Below, piece by piece: positions 1 to 9,994 of a DNA stretch of 64,000 nt (positions are counted from its first letter, which is position 1; the number at the start of each line of letters is the position of its first letter). The position numbers and the translations under genes are program-made. Below the pieces are notes generated by a model. It was given only the letters and a program-made list of their open reading frames with translations. It did not search any database and had not been told where the DNA came from. This stretch comes from Lyophyllum atratum (lineage: Eukaryota > Basidiomycota > Agaricomycetes > Agaricales > Lyophyllaceae). Location: assembly GCA_014905825.1 (NCBI GenBank), contig JACGCN010000016.1, positions 744,001 through 808,000 of the forward strand. Reading direction: 5' to 3'.

Positions 1-61
1 ATCGTTCCATTCTGTGCGGCTCTTTGCAGTGTCCTCTCCTTCCTTCTCTCCCTTCTTTTCT

Positions 62-660
62 CCTGCTTTCTCTTCTGTTTCCCTTTCAAGGATTCTCTTG
101 TGATATTGTCTGCCTTTCCAATAGAGGAGGGTATCTGTATAGTTGTGCAGATTTGGCAGACACAAGGGTCAAAGTGCTGTGGTCCATCAACAAACAGCTG
201 TTCACCTTCAGCAATCTGTTCAGTGATGTAACGCAGATAACCATGGCTCGAGAGGGGATGCTCATCGTACTGTAGGTGGAAAATTCAACATGATATAAGT
301 TGTAGAATGCCATTTGTATACTCACGACGACATTGGGCACACAAGCATGGTTGAGAAAATAGATGGGGCCGGTGAAGATTCTGGCATCATCATGGTCTGT
401 AGAGAGGTTGGAGTGCACTGCCAGGCACCAGCCCAGCAAGTTCAAAGCGGTGCTCTTCTTTTTTAAGACCTGTCTTTGCAAAAATTCTGAACCCCTTGAT
501 GACAGGCTCCCCCTCACTTGATGCAAATTCTACTGTTCTCAATTGAACACGGCTGTTGGGACCAATGAGAAGCACATAGATTGCCAGCCACCTACAGCAA
601 AACTGGTCAGAGATTGATCCTAATTGGAGAAACACAAGATCTTACTATATCACAATAGGC
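62..660 (-). pseudogene. SET-domain protein, frameshifted remnant
   Basis: Read on the minus strand, the parts of a SET lysine-methyltransferase domain appear in order. A GFRIFAKT segment (about 500-520) corresponds to the N-terminal glycine-rich loop. FLNHACVPNV (about 320-350) corresponds to the NHSCxPN cofactor-binding motif. After a probable intron (about 270-320) comes LRYITEQIAEGEQLF (about 190-245), then a cysteine cluster DPCVCQICT that resembles a post-SET zinc site. The reading frame shifts at an A-run near 465 between the first two blocks, and the tyrosine usually found after the GEQLF block is missing, so this copy is probably inactive. An open stretch at 738-941 on the same strand may be its 5' part. 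The substrate cannot be inferred. Confidence 0.55.
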
Positions 661-1124
661 TCTGCAATCTCACTGGGAGCGGGGAATTCCAGGAGCTCGA
701 CCAAAGCCTTCGCAACTTGCTTTGCTCGATCATTGAGCTAACAGATTGGACAGTCTTGCAGCTCTGAATTCACCAGTTGCTTGGCTGCCAGTTTCTGCTC
801 TCCATTTGGGTGTACCATGTTGATAGAGAGGGTAGCCGGTACATGCAGTCGTCGACTCAGTCTTTGTGTTCCCTGGGCAAAGATGAGACACATTATCAGA
901 TCATCAATGTCACGTAATGTGGACAAAAATGTGTGGTCCAAATGTGGTCCGATGTGCTTAGAATGTGGGTTACGATTCTAAAGCTTGTGCCGCCAGAAGA
1001 CAGCCAGTCGGATTACTATCAAATCTTCAACAAAGTGACCGTGTCTTTGTCCAGAATAGACTCACTTTTGTCGTTCCGAGTCCATCTCCTTGGGTTACTT
1101 CAATGTGGCTTGGGTGTGTTGAAC

Positions 1125-1195
1125 ATTGAACAGTCGCGTATTGAACAGTCGCGTTGAACAGTTGTGTTGAATAGTCGCATTGAACTGTCACATTG
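1125..1195. repeat. Short tandem repeat, about five units of 13-15 bp
   Basis: The word TTGAACAGTCGCGT and variants (TTGAACAGTTGTG, TTGAATAGTCGCA, TTGAACTGTCACA) recur about five times head to tail. The later units carry mostly C/T and G/A changes. No gene is recognised between about 980 and 1590. Confidence 0.6.
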
Positions 1196-1300
1196 TTTGA
1201 CCACAGCGTGCAAAACAAAGACTGGCAAATTGGGGGTTCGCGAACAATGTGACCTATCGGCAACACTTGCTCATAGAGGAAACAGTCACCTGTCTACAAT

Positions 1301-1465
1301 GCGCCAACCAGATGCCGGGTGAGATGCTGTGACAAGCCCAGTGATCCTGTTGCTACTGGAAATAAAATGCAGCACATATTGACAACCGGGCAACGCACCG
1401 ACCAAATGTCGGGTGAGGTGCTGTGACAAGCCTAGTGATTCTGTCACTACTGGGAATGAAATGCA
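1301..1465. repeat. Pair of diverged direct repeats, about 70 bp each
   Basis: Segments at about 1301-1370 and 1396-1465 align over their whole length (shared words include GGTGCTGTGACAAGCC-like and CTACTGGRAATRAAATGCA). Differences are mostly transitions. No function is visible. Confidence 0.55.
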
Positions 1466-1593
1466 CTGTTCTGCCAGCATGGACATGGTCGCGATATTGC
1501 ATGATGGGGAACGGGAGCGAGACAAGGATTCTATAGACAGGATAGGGAACAATTGCACGAGGTGAACTTTTTTTCTGGGAGACACTTCGCGGA

Positions 1594-2106
1594 ATGACCT
1601 TACACAAGCAAAGGAAGGACCCGGTCAAGCATTACTGGCAAATGCTCTCCAACTTTCCCAGCCACAGTACATATCCCAACAGCCATTTTCTCCGGGTAGC
1701 TCGGTGGCAGGACCTCTACATGCTGCAGGAGGACAGATTAGTTGAGGAGAACGTGGTGAAGAGGAAGGTAGCCAAGGTCCCATATATTGTTGCGAACAAG
1801 TCGGCAGATGGAAACAAATCGAACGCGATGTTGGATACAGATGTATCACAAGAGAAGGAGGTCAAAGTCCAAGAAACGCATTATAAAACCGAAGCTGGAC
1901 ACGGTCGAAGGAAGCGAAGGAGCCAAAGGCGAAGACGGGCATTACAAGAGGACAAAAAGTACGTACAAGGCTTCATATCATGGAGGGTCTCTGACACCCT
2001 CTTAAAAGTAACCATTGGTGAACAACGAGCCTCAATGGAGTCTGGCGAAATCACAGCACAGGGTGCAAAGGACAATATTTTTATAAAAGGTAACTTGAAC
2101 AAATAG
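1594..2106 (+). CDS. Open frame of unknown product, possibly spurious
   Basis: A 170-codon open frame with a lysine/arginine-rich middle (a run of GRRKRRSQRRRR type around residue 105) and no recognised domain. Its last codons lie inside the fold-back element that begins at about 2058, so the natural 3' end, if it was a gene, has been replaced. The basic patch could be a nuclear signal or chance. I do not recognise a family. Confidence 0.2.
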   Translation: MTLHKQRKDPVKHYWQMLSNFPSHSTYPNSHFLRVARWQDLYMLQEDRLVEENVVKRKVAKVPYIVANKSADGNKSNAMLDTDVSQEKEVKVQETHYKTEAGHGRRKRRSQRRRRALQEDKKYVQGFISWRVSDTLLKVTIGEQRASMESGEITAQGAKDNIFIKGNLNK

Positions 2107-2335
2107 TGAAGGAATACCTTACACGTTTAGATTATGTAGAGGTATCATTTTGTGAATCAAGTATTGAATTTCATACAAGAAAATATAGTAAGCAAAGTTA
2201 TTATATTATATTTTCTTAACTAAAACTAAATATTTCATTTACAATATGATGTCCTTGCATAATCTCAGTATATAAGGTATTCTTTTACTATTTGTTCAGG
2301 TACCTTTTGTGAAAATATTGTTGCTCGCACCCTGT
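2058..2335. mobile_element. MULE-derived fold-back MITE
   Basis: A 278-bp AT-rich element starts ACAGGGTGC and ends GCACCCTGT. Its two arms are inverted copies of each other over roughly 60 bp of close similarity at the ends. The left arm matches the right TIR of the large MULE at 33223-33460, and the right arm matches that MULE's left TIR at 22767-22990. Shared words are GAACAAATAGTGAAGGAA, GATTATGYARRGRYATCAT and AGTTAAGAAAATATA. It contains no transposase and looks like an internally deleted MULE reduced to its two TIRs. Flanking 9-bp target copies are not clean (ATCACAGCA against TATACAGTT). Confidence 0.75.
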
Positions 2336-3099
2336 ATACAGTTTCCAGGAGTTGGTGACTTTCCATGTTGAACTTTAATCTGTAAATGCGAATAGAAATT
2401 TGATGCCGGTAGAAGCCGCAGATTTGCGATTGATCACAATGAGTCCTAAAATATCATCAAGTGCCCAATTCCCTCCTCTGCCACGCTCGCGACAGTCACT
2501 AGCAGGTATGTCGCTTGCCCTTGCCTAAGGTCTATCTAATCTTGGTTCTTTAGGCTTTTCCATAGACTATCATCATGCATGACCCCAGCTCGAAGACCCA
2601 ATATACACACTGCCGTGGTCAACTCTGCTTGCGGCCGGCTGTAGGCCAGATTTCCAACTTTTATTTCTGGCGGGTACGTCCAGTCTCTATGATATGGTTT
2701 TACTTACCTTTATCTCTTATGCAGTGTCAGATATGTCAATGGGATCCAAAATTCCCTCCTGTGCAGATGACTATTACGGAGTACGGGCACTCTATGACGT
2801 GGCAAAGCCTAGAACTGCAATGACTACCACCTACACTCTGCCACCGCCCTTCCTGTCATGCCATCACCAATTGTCTCTGCTGCCATCAACGGTGCAAGCA
2901 GTGCTGCTGTCATGAAGGAGGGTGCATGACTCATGGCTCCAAGAGCAGCCCCGTCATTGTCACCCAACCGGCACCACCCCTCATACCAAACATCGACATG
3001 CGCCCTCTCACTCCAAGGTTCGATGGCTTCTTGAAGGGCATCCTTGCTGACTGCCCTGTCCAGCAACTATGTGTGGCCGTGAAACAACAGGAGCACCGT
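2336..3099. other. No confident gene
   Basis: Short open stretches with possible introns are present (for example from an ATG at 2575), but none carries a recognisable domain or a long consistent frame. Confidence 0.4.
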
Positions 3100-3440
3100 C
3101 CGTCATACGGGTCGGGTTGTTTCTGTGCAGGTTGTGCGGGTCTTTTTGGGCGAGTTTGTGCGGGTGCACTACGGGTCCGCATTTCACCCAGTATGATTAT
3201 TTTACAAGGAAAACACTTTAACAATATTGCTAAATGTTTGGAATAAAACTCAAAGGCCAGGGGGTGGCTAATAACTCAAATACTCCAGCGCAAGAAAACC
3301 CGCAACAGTCCATACAACCCACACACAAGGAACCCCCACAAACCTGGACAAAGAAACCTGCAAAAACCTGCACAAATCTGTACACCCTGTACCTAAAAAC
3401 CCGCGCAAAGACCCGCCCGAGGGGGTACCCACAGCCCTAA
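3100..3440. repeat. Possible hAT-type MITE with CGGGT-rich ends
   Basis: Both ends are built from CGGGT/ACCCG words in opposite orientation (GCGGGTCTTTTTGGGCG at about 3137 against ACCCGCGCAAAGACCCGC at about 3400), around an AT-rich centre without a gene. The right end reads, on the minus strand, as a TAGGGCTGTGGGTACCC terminus. The left terminus is unclear. The style matches the ends of the hAT-1 element at 9995-13589. Confidence 0.35.
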
Positions 3441-3515
3441 TAACACGTCACTCATTGAATTTTCTTACAGCAACACGAAGGGTGGTACTTCAAAGTTCGT
3501 TTATTTTTTTGAATA

Positions 3516-5513
3516 TTGTGTTCATTGACAAGGGACAGGTCTGTTACCACCGCTCAAGTTGAAGTGGAAGCAGCTGCTGAGGCGGGTGGCAAGTATGTTC
3601 GTCCATATTATCAACTCCTCTCACATGTTTATTGTTTGTTGTTAGAGGTTCCCCGGATATTGTTGAAGGTCACACCGCTGGAGAAAATCCTTTTCCTCTC
3701 ATCGCTAGGACTACCTACCTCTGCGAACACGGCCGAAGAAAATACTTCTGCTCCTGTTACCAGGACTACGCCTAAGATGTCATACTCTCAGGCAGCATGT
3801 ACTCTGCCCAAGACCACGCCCATCGGTCCTCGAAACACCGTCATCTTCAAGATGAAGCCAAAGCCTGCCCCGAAAGTCAAGGTCACCAAGTAAGTCCTTT
3901 TTTTCTTTGGATGATCTTTGCCCGTTCAATGTTTCCAGGACCGCACCTACAAAGGCTTCAGCTGCTGCAGCAGAGTCCCAGGTGCAAGCTGGGACCACAA
4001 AGTAAGTACTCTTTTTTTTTGGAAGACTTGCACCCGCTAAATGTTGCCAGGTCTGCACCTGCCAAGGTTCAAGCCGCTGCAGCAGAGGCACTGACAAAAG
4101 CTGGGACCACGAGCGCACAGGAGACCCTGATGCCTGCCCCAAAAACCAAGGTCATCAAGTAAGTTCTTCTTTATTTGGATGATCTTCGCCGGCTACACAT
4201 TGCCAGGTCCACACCTGCCAAGGTTCAAGTGGCTTTGGCAAAGGCGCTGATGACCACGAGTGCACAGGAAACCCTGTCAGACGTGCTGACGGAAAAACTC
4301 GAGCCCGGGACCCGGTTGGTGCTGACGATGATGCTGAGTCCCAAGTTGATGGTGGTGCCACCAAGGGGGCAGCTCCTCCGAAAGCCACGCTTGCCAACAT
4401 CTCGACTCGGAAGCCTGTACAAGAGAAAGGCAACCACAGCATCCAAAGCGCAAGGAACCAAGTAATCGCAGAATCTTTACCGTCACCGGCTAATGGTTCT
4501 CAGGGAAACACCAACATCGAGAGTCCTTCAACCCACAGCTAAAGAAATTCAAGGGAAGGCTGCACCTACTCAAGTGAGTTCCCTCCGGAGATAAGAGGCT
4601 TCGCCATCTCATCATTCTTAGGGATGCATCAAGCGTCGTTCAAGCGAGTGCCGCTATCTCCACCAACGGACCATCCCCGGGCGCGATGCCAGTGCCATCA
4701 GTATACTTTCACTGGAATTCCTAGTCTGTCATCAAGGCTAGAAAACCTGCTAATGCACCGGGCAAAGGCCCTAGCATTGGTGCTGGCCAAGTTCTATAAG
4801 TCGATTGGCAAGCCTACGCCACCAAATGGCGGCCTATGAGTAAGCACTGTCTGATTTATTCCAGAGTTAACACTCATTCATGTCCTTTTAATTTTAGTAC
4901 AAAACCTGCCCTGTAAGTCTATCCCATTGCAATGCACCCATCTTGACGTCCTTTCGATGGTCTCAGTACTTGTACTTGACGCCCTGTCGTGCAAGTAAAT
5001 CCCGCTCTAGACATCCTGTTGAGTGTGTTCCGTTCAGTTCCCGATGCTGACACCTCATCTTGTCAGGTCTTCCAAGCGCCTCATGTTCTCACACTTAGAG
5101 ATCCAGGACATGAAGGCAATGATATCCGGGCCCCGAATCCACTCATCACCTCCTTCACACTCCTCACCTACATCTGCTGCCCAGACTGTCCAAGCTCTAT
5201 ACCCCCTTGTCCTTCCCGGTCCCACCACGCCATTACCAACAACCACCTCTCCCCTGCTGCTAAACCAACCATGCCCCAAGACTTATTCAGCCCGGACTTC
5301 GAAGAGCCAGAGCCCGAGATCACGTGCTGGCACAACAGCGGGGATCCCGATTACAATTCTGATGCGAACATCTTCGTCCAGGGAGATGAGTACGACTTCC
5401 GGACCCTTGATAATGCACCCATCATGTTTCAAACACCACTGGAAGAGCTGTTGGAGTCGGAGCATGCAGAAAATTATGAATACTACCAGATCCTACACAA
5501 GAACGAGGAGTAG
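3516..5513 (+). CDS. Multi-exon gene with tandemly duplicated exon-intron modules; function unknown
   Basis: A low-complexity Ala/Lys/Pro/Thr-rich protein can be read through several very short introns. Introns at 3890-3938, 4002-4050 and 4159-4206 are 48-49 nt long and resemble one another (each starts GTAAGT, has a T-run, then GGA(T/A)GA(T/C)(C/T)TTGC or similar, and ends CCAG). A fourth, at about 4461-4501, falls at the same place. The exons between them (63 and 108 nt) are multiples of three and begin with variants of K(T/S)AP(T/A)K followed by an alanine-rich stretch, so they are duplications of one module. The C-terminal part (from about 5272) is acidic and ends EYYQILHKNEE. No domain is recognised. 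The N-terminus and the exons between 4570 and 5270 are uncertain, and the gene may be decayed. It ends next to the tRNA-containing repeat. Confidence 0.4.
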
Positions 5514-5525
5514 TACCCCTGTTAC

Positions 5526-5767
5526 ATGATGATGAGTCAAGTCATGTAATAGGTTAGATCCTCTGAGTAATCCAGAGATACTATCCAGTGTGCCAGCTCT
5601 CACAGTGCACCCCAGTTGATAGTTGGACACCATGATTATCCTTGGTTACTATATTCAAGTAACCAACTTCTTCTGTGCCTATCTAGCTCAATGGTTAGAG
5701 CAACCTGTCTAGTCTGCAGGAGGTCCCAGGTTCAATTTCTGGTGTAGTCACTTTTCGGTTTCTATCA
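5526..5767 (+). repeat. tRNA-Thr-containing repeat, copy 1
   Basis: This 242-bp segment is repeated in inverted orientation at 8741-8975 with roughly 90% identity. Its outer end is ATGATGATGAGTCAAGTCAT and its inner end is CGGTTTCTATCA. The inner third is a tRNA-like gene. The body of about 150 bp lies upstream of the tRNA part, not downstream as in a standard SINE. Confidence 0.75.
5677..5750 (+). tRNA. tRNA-Thr(AGT)-like sequence
   Basis: The A box TAGCTCAATGG and B box GGTTCAATTTC are present at normal spacing. The D arm GCTC/GAGC, an anticodon stem CCTGT/GCAGG with loop CTAGTCT (anticodon AGT) and a T arm CCAGG/TCTGG can all be folded. The acceptor stem has two mismatches and there is one extra base before the anticodon stem, so it is degenerate. 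A T-run (TTTT at 5752-5755), a Pol III terminator, follows directly. Confidence 0.6.
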
Positions 5768-5862
5768 ACCCCGTCCCAGAAGGCCATTGCCCAGCTTCAC
5801 ATCACAGCTCACCCTTACAGAAATCAACTCGGCTTGATGCCGATGGCTACCATATTCCTCCG

Positions 5863-5998
5863 ACCATCGATCTCGACGTCGACTATGCCTTCCAGCACTT
5901 TCCTGTCCACAGAACAGAGTGCTTCTACGGACCATCGATCTCGACGTCGACTATGCCTTCCAGCACTTTCCTGTCCACAGAACAGAGTGCTTCTACGT
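5863..5998. repeat. Perfect 68-bp tandem duplication
   Basis: The sequence starting ACCATCGATCTCGACGTCGA and ending GAGTGCTTCTACG(G/T) occurs twice head to tail (5863-5930 and 5931-5998). Because 68 is not a multiple of three, it breaks any reading frame running through it. Near identity implies a recent event. Confidence 0.8.
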
Positions 5999-6045
5999 AG
6001 GCACACAGAAGGCAAGCAACACGGAAGGCAAGCAGGACGAAGTCA

Positions 6046-7616
6046 ATGAGGAGACAGACTTTGCCCAATTCTACCACCTGGGATGGTTTGATATACCCGA
6101 TGGATATTGCGCCCTTGCTGCATCCGCACGCTGTCCAGCATGTACATACTCCCGAGCTGTATATATTGGAGGAGGATGCTGATCTAGACATGGAGTTTGA
6201 GGCTGACGTGGCGTTGGAAGATGACGAGATTGCTCCCAAGGATGATAAAGGGAAGGGAAGGGCCGTCGACTTCTCACGATGAAGATGTTCTTCTGGACTT
6301 CGACAATGGTGGTGGTGAGTAGGACATGTTTGATGTGGGCGCGATTTGATGGAGACCAGGACTTGGACAACAAACCACCACACGTCCACTACAAGTCTGA
6401 TGATGACGATGATATGGATGGCGACAACGAAGGCTCTGTTGGCGCTGGCTGCTGCTTCAAGCGTGGGCGGTTCATCAAAACTGAGTTAGATCAATACAGC
6501 CGCTTCAGTGAACATGTGACCGAGGAAGCCAAGGCCCTTGCAGAGGTGCACGGACGCGCTACCGAACAGGTTTTCAACAAGAGTGGCCTTCGTGTCATGA
6601 ATAGTCGCAAAGCCAATAGGCTTAACACCGCCAAACACTGGTTCGGCCTGTGTGGTGGCAACCTTGACTGTAAGTACTTCTTTTCATTAAAACACAGTGT
6701 ATGACTTAACAGCGGGGATATTGTTTCAGTTGAGGGCAAATCTCTCGAGCAATGGACGCAGGCCATGACGGAGATGTATCATCAAAAATTCGACGACCTC
6801 AACAAAGCAGAATGGGATGCTCTCACTGCCACGATGGAGGCTGAGATCGACTGAGTCATGCACGATGTGGGCACCGATGGGCCAAACAAGTCCATACCCA
6901 GGGCCCTCGCACAGTTTAGCACGTCGGTAAGATCTGACCCTCATCTGGTAGTGTCTGCGCTGAAACTGTTCTTCCCTTAGGCGAAAGTTTTCCACCAAGT
7001 CTTTGACCTGGATCATTGGCGCCGTCGTCAGTACCAGCGCTGACCCAGTGGCAGCTCAGCAAGCTGGATTCTTTTATGGTAACCCCGCGTTCGAGCACCT
7101 GATTAAGGACTATGGGGTCAATCTCCGCGAGGTGCTTGATCACATCATAACGGCGCTTAAGTGAGTCCATCTCGAACAGATCTATGTATCATGTATTGAT
7201 CAAACTATCCAGGATTGCCAAGTATTCTGAGAACAAGATAGATTTGGTCCCAGTCATTGCAGGTGGATTTGCGGCCATGCCTCCAGCCAAAAACACAAGT
7301 CAAAAAAAGTGGATCTGGTGACCGTGACGAGGTGCAATACAAGATATCCGCTTGCATGCTGGCTATGATTAGTAAGTTTGGCCTCTTCCTTCATCACTCT
7401 CCTGATGATCTTTGCAGACTCCTACTTGGGCACATCCAGACAGTGGATGAAATGGATGAGGAGTGGTATGAGATTCCCCTCATTATGGGGAAGAACAACC
7501 AGGTCCTGCTCCAAATCCTCGATGTTCCGTCGACATTCCCACATCATCAAGGCCCTCCTGCATCATCTTCCACCCTCCCAGTGCCGGCTTCTATGTCATC
7601 AACATCCAGCCAGTAG
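6046..7616 (+). CDS. Multi-exon hypothetical protein of a repeated basidiomycete family
   Basis: Exons can be followed through short introns. An acidic N-terminal part (VALEDDEIAPKDDKGKGRA, DDDDMDGDNEG) is followed by SRKANRLNTAKHWFGLCGGN (about 6600-6665), LEQWTQAMTEMYHQKFDDL (about 6740-6800), AQQAGFFYGNPAFEHLIKDY (about 7055-7115) and a C-terminal YKISACMLAMI...LCRLLLGHIQTVDEMDEEWYEIP block. From memory this looks like a family that appears in many copies next to transposons in Agaricomycetes, with no assigned function. An in-frame stop near 6852 and the upstream 68-bp duplication suggest a decaying copy. It lies between the two inverted tRNA-containing repeats. Confidence 0.4.
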
Positions 7617-8019
7617 CCTCGTCATCGACTCTCCCCCAGCACGGTGGAACCCCAGAGCAAGGGCACTCCAGTACTGCTGTGCCTCCATCCCGCCCAGTCA
7701 AACCTATCCCAAAGCGCAGGCAGCCAGAACCATCACACCCATATCGCCCGAACAAATGCTTGCACACTGATTCCAAACTTTTGGACATATCGTGCATGAC
7801 GGACACAGCAGATATTCTTGAGGTACAGAGATAGTATACAGAGTAATTGGTTGGGGCACAAGGATACTAGACAGAGCTAATGAAGGACAGAGAACCTGTG
7901 TGCAGCACAGTGAATTGACACAATGCGACAGGGTCCCGTGACCAATTTGAACTCCGCTATCTCTGTGTGAGTCCTAATTTCTAGGTTTCATGCCAAGTTC
8001 TACATTAGACGCCTCATGA

Positions 8020-8391
8020 ATGCAGTTTCTCAAGGTTGTCATCTCTCCAAAACCCTTTGACAAGAGAGAGTGGGCCCCCCCTGATAACCCTGTTTTCCAG
8101 CTAGTGCCTCCAACTTTTGGTGAACAAGCCTCAGCCTTATATGCATCTATTGGAAGTCCCCTGGTATCATCTCTCACATTCTGGGCCGTATATCCAGATT
8201 TGCTGGAAGCATTTCTTGCACTTCCTCGTGATCCTGCCTTTGCAGCTGCCCTGCTCATGGGTGAGGCGCATGATGTGCCTGTCATGGCTGGCCTCTGGGA
8301 GCTGCGGCACGGTGATGGTGTCGTTGGGCCATATAGTTATGTATACATCGGTGGCTTAGATAATCCTGTTTTATCTGCAGGACGGGAGTGA
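8020..8391 (+). CDS. Hypothetical protein, 123 residues
   Basis: A continuous frame begins MQFLKVVISPKPFDKREW and contains an Ala/Leu-rich middle (LEAFLALPRDPAFAAALLMG). No domain is recognised. The upstream stretch 7617-8019 holds no confident gene. It could be one exon of a longer gene together with the cysteine-containing frame downstream. Confidence 0.3.
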   Translation: MQFLKVVISPKPFDKREWAPPDNPVFQLVPPTFGEQASALYASIGSPLVSSLTFWAVYPDLLEAFLALPRDPAFAAALLMGEAHDVPVMAGLWELRHGDGVVGPYSYVYIGGLDNPVLSAGRE

Positions 8392-8555
8392 GGACAAGAA
8401 CGACACCGACCTCCAAGAATTTGCAGACTTCAGTGATTAGCCAATTTCTCAATATCACACTTGTCACAATCAAATTCGACTTATTTTGCCATGTCCTAAA
8501 CCACTGCTTGCCAACTCACCAGTACCTCTTCCACATCACCATTTGTCCTTTGACT

Positions 8556-8745
8556 ATGTCTGAAGAGACCACCCAGTATGCTGCTGACTTTACCGGTGCT
8601 GAAAAGACTGCTGTGATACACTGTGTGCACAAGCCATGCAAGGCAACATTTCCGGAAGGCACAAAGTTGCACTTCCTTCACAGCGACAACCCCAATGAGC
8701 CTGGCAGGATGCTCTGCTCGGGGTGCTATCAGTACTATATTGATA
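8556..8745 (+). CDS. Cysteine-containing fragment truncated by the tRNA-containing repeat
   Basis: The frame begins MSEETTQYAADFTGAEKTAV and has two cysteine pairs, HCVHKPCKATF and MLCSGCYQYYIDR, that could form a zinc site. Directly after YYIDR the frame enters the inverted tRNA-containing repeat at 8741 and ends inside it, so the natural 3' part has been cut off. Function unknown. Confidence 0.4.
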
Positions 8746-8975
8746 GAAACCGAAAAGTGACTACACCAGGAATTGAACCTGGGACCTCCTGCAAACTAGA
8801 CAGGTTGCTCTAACCACTGAGCTAGGTAGCCAGTACAGAAGAAGTTGGTTACTTCAATATTGTAACCAAGGATAATCATGGTGTCCAATCAACTAGCACT
8901 GTGAGAGCAGGCACACTGGATAGTATCTTTGGATCACTCAGAGGATCTAACCTACATGACTTGACTCATCATCAT
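8741..8975 (-). repeat. tRNA-Thr-containing repeat, copy 2 (inverted)
   Basis: Reverse complement of the repeat at 5526-5767, with a few small indels and substitutions. The outer end is near 8975 and the inner end near 8741. It has cut into the cysteine-containing gene on its left side. Confidence 0.75.
8758..8831 (-). tRNA. tRNA-Thr(AGT)-like sequence, copy 2
   Basis: On the minus strand there are an A box TAGCTCAGTGG, a B box GGTTCAATTCC, an anticodon loop CTAGTTT with anticodon AGT, and an acceptor GGCTAC pairing with GTAGTC through one G-U. It folds better than copy 1. An A-run on the plus strand at 8753-8756 gives a TTTT terminator for the minus-strand gene. Confidence 0.6.
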
Positions 8976-9271
8976 ATATGCAGAAGAAGATGGCGGTACA
9001 AAGGACGTCTGTGGCTTTACCCAGAGTGGATCATCAGAAGAAAATTCATAGACAAATTTTGAGTGCACAGAGAGGTTGTGAGTTTGCCCTCATACGTTTC
9101 TTGACATGGATTGCGCAGGGCCGGGCATAGAAGTAACAAATGTGGTGCAGTAGGCCCCACTGCATATGTGCCATCATTTCAGGCAGGCTATGTCATCAGT
9201 ATGTCAAATGCGATGCGGATGACAGCCCCAGCTGGGCCCTCAGTACAGCTACCTGGTTTCGTTCCCTAATT

Positions 9272-9994
9272 TCAATATGGACCAGATATCAGCAAGTTCT
9301 CATTCTGGACCACTTTAGAGGTGGCCAAGTCATGGATTTTGAAGTGCTGAGAGAGCTCATTGACAGCTTTGTCAAGCGCAGAAGTGGATTTCGATGCAAG
9401 TGTGATATCATCGATGTAGATGCGGACAATGATCTTGACCTCTCTCTCCCTTGACATAAATGTAAATGGAGCGGTCAGATTCAAGTCTAGTAAACCCCAT
9501 CTTTAGAAGTGCATGCAACTTCTTATTCTGCCTGGCTGACTGTTTGAGGCCATAGAGCGACTTGCTCAGCTTCAAAACCTGGTTGGGACCACCTTGATGA
9601 AATCCCTCTAGATATCTTCCTCCAAGTCACCATTGGGGAAAGCAGATGTAACATCCACTGAGCGCAATTCCATGTCCTCGATGCCAGCAATGGCAAGAAT
9701 AAGGCGCAGAGCGGCCGGACGGAATGTAGGTGCAAAGACCTCGTTGTAATCAATGCCAGGGCGTTGACTATCCTTTGCAACGAGTCTAGCTTTATAGCGC
9801 TCAATAGAACCGTCTGCATTGCGCTTAATGCGAAATACCCAACCAGAGCCAATTGCCTTTTTATCAGAAGGCAAGTCAATGATACTCCCAAGTGCCATTG
9901 CCAACCAAGGATGTCATTTCGGCATTAGCAGCATCTCTCCATTTCTCTGCATCCGGTGTATGTGCGCGGATCTGAGCTAGAAGTAGTGTTCTGC
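9272..9994 (-). pseudogene. Ty1/copia reverse transcriptase remnant (3' part of the split element)
   Basis: Minus-strand translation gives KEKW-type lead-in AEKWRDAANAEMTSLVGNG, then SGWVFRIKRNADGSIERYKA and RLVAKDSQRPGIDYNEVFAP, VDVTSAFPNGDLEEDI, and further down YIDDITLASKSTSALDKAV, the catalytic YxDD block. The order and motifs are those of the copia RVT_2 domain. Frames change between blocks. The remainder of RT/RNase H is not recognisable in 8976-9271. The upstream part of this element lies beyond hAT-1 at 13590-15000. Confidence 0.75.

Noticed and set aside
24..275. Open frame starting MQCPLLPSLPSFLLLSLLF, resembling a signal peptide
   Set aside because: It is antisense to the SET-domain remnant and the hydrophobic start comes from a pyrimidine-rich tract.
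1125..1195. CRISPR-like array
   Set aside because: The units follow one another without spacers, and the sequence is eukaryotic.
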